Source: GCA-2687515 sp002687515
GTDB taxonomy: Bacteria; Pseudomonadota; Alphaproteobacteria; Rhodospirillales; UBA2165
Direction of reading: 5' to 3'
Length of the DNA stretch: 64,000 bases
Assembly: GCA_030745835.1 (NCBI GenBank)
Contig: JASLNU010000021.1
Span: 6,612-70,611 of the forward strand
Within the stretch, counting starts at the first letter, position 1; each line of letters starts with the position of its first letter. The translations under genes and the position numbers were made by a program. The notes under the pieces are model-generated. The model was not told the DNA's origin, did not search any database, and worked only from the letters and a program-made list of their open reading frames with translations. Shown here piece after piece: positions 63,351-64,000 of the stretch.

Positions 63351-63862
63351 ATGCAGCATTCCATTACTAGTACGATTTCGGGAAAGAAGGCCGATCCGCA
63401 GAACCCGGCCAAGACGGCGGTCGTCGTGCCGACGACGCTCAGGGCATCCCTAATCCAGGCGGTCGAATCTGTTTATGAGCAGTCGTTGGACGGAACCATC
63501 CACATATTGATCGGTGTTGATAAGCCGGGTGAGGCAACGGACATTCTCCATCAGCTCAAAAACAAACTTCCCGACCGGCACATCCTCACCATTGTCGATC
63601 CGGGATATTCAACCTCGGTACGCCATGGCGGCCTGCATCCGGCACGGGATGGCGGCACCCTGCGAACGGTTTTGAGCTACCACGCCAACAGCCCCTACGT
63701 CGCCTATCTCGATGATGACAATTGGTGGGACCCCGATCACCTCGGCAGCCTTCTTTCGGCGATCGAAAACAAGGACTGGGCATTCGGCCTGCGCTGGTAC
63801 GTCCATCCCGAAACCCGCAAGCCGATATGCGTCGATGAGTGGGAGTCGGTCGGCCCGGGCAA
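63351..63862 (+). pseudogene. Family-2 glycosyltransferase, C-terminus replaced by IS3-type DNA
   Basis: The first 170 residues look like a GT2 enzyme: AVVVPTTLRASLIQAVESVY at the donor-binding start, ILIGVDKPGEATDILHQL, and the acidic motif PYVAYLDDDNWWDPDHL, then DWAFGLRWYVHPETRKPICV and WESVGPG. After about 63860 the frame stays open but the residues no longer resemble a transferase; the same DNA on the opposite strand is clearly transposase. The gene is therefore truncated by an insertion or deletion event. The ATG at 63351 has only a weak ribosome site. What the intact enzyme did is unknown. Confidence 0.7.
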
Positions 63863-64000
63863 TCGACAGATCGCAATGCTCGCGCTCGATCATCGCCTTG
63901 CGCTCAGCCCGGTTCAGCGACCGAGCTTCCGGGATAAAAAATCCCGTTCAACTTTCAATTCCCCGATCTGGCGGTACAGTTCGTCCGTTTGCCGTTCCTG
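63855..64000 (-). mobile_element. IS3-family element fragment (end of orfA and start of orfB)
   Basis: Read on the minus strand from the window edge, the frame ends ELYRQIGELKVERDFLSRKL, GR, stop (63914-63916), the usual C-terminus of an IS3-family OrfA. A second frame begins in the overlapping -1 phase with LNRAERKAMIEREHCDLSIA, the usual N-terminus of OrfB. OrfB homology stops at about 63855, where the glycosyltransferase sequence begins, so the rest of OrfB and that end of the element are missing. The remaining part of the element lies to the right of the window. Confidence 0.82.

Noticed and set aside
62871..63412. Minus-strand frames reading MRSALPPKADVD and NVRLWLKADVP
   Set aside because: They come from the two related hairpin repeats at 63180-63250 and are typical false genes.

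Overview
The window looks like a chromosomal segment of a GC-rich alphaproteobacterium, probably close to Rhodospirillales. The evidence is gene order. It carries pdhA-pdhB-pdhC-lpd-lipA-coq10 with cinA/pgpA convergent to it, and labA-folK-rpoZ-rsh-DUF2062-pdxJ-acpS-lepB-rnc-era, both characteristic of Alphaproteobacteria, plus a DUF4170 protein and lipoyl domains fused to PDH E1 beta. Most of the window is housekeeping sequence. I saw no rRNA, tRNA or CRISPR array.

Layout. 1-1381: minus-strand mlaA and mlaC (outer-membrane phospholipid trafficking; mlaC runs off the left edge). 1907-7486: a methionine-cycle operon made of an ArsR-type regulator fused to a SAM-methyltransferase domain, metF and metH, preceded by an AT-rich palindrome. 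7499-18777: mixed genes including a nucleoside 2-deoxyribosyltransferase, a diguanylate cyclase, a ClC channel with CBS domains, a degenerate trypsin-like protein, a UvrD/PcrA helicase, prmA, a methyltransferase gene broken by an in-frame TGA, a dienelactone hydrolase and a ferredoxin-NADP reductase. 18825-19110: a MITE-like element. 19205-28582: a split biotin-dependent carboxylase (accC, accB and two paralogous carboxyltransferases) interrupted by a repeat-bounded cassette, then a 2-hydroxyacid dehydrogenase and a thiolase.

28746-33276 holds pterin dehydratase, an EamA transporter, a GT8-like protein, ftsB and an isolated substrate-binding protein. 33277-42868 is the PDH/lipoate block, into which a two-gene module has been inserted: an intracellular subtilisin-like protease and a small protein that resembles a free-standing protease propeptide, with the start codon of the small gene in the loop of a 16-bp hairpin. 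43196-51581 covers cell-envelope genes (M23 peptidase, bactofilin, Slt), dapA, smpB, a MerR-HTH/PAS/nucleotide-cyclase fusion and DUF4170. 51595-62850 covers thrH, a type-5 uracil-DNA glycosylase, a NYN protein and the folK-to-era block. 63351-64000 is a family-2 glycosyltransferase gene cut by an IS3-family fragment.

The most interesting items are the protease/propeptide-like pair with its hairpin, the HTH-cyclase fusion, the two-carboxyltransferase biotin enzyme, several enzymes lacking catalytic residues (serine protease, 2-hydroxyacid dehydrogenase), and a dispersed palindromic repeat that supplies the stop codon of the uracil-DNA glycosylase gene. All assignments were made by reading sequence and comparing it with remembered family motifs; no database search was run.
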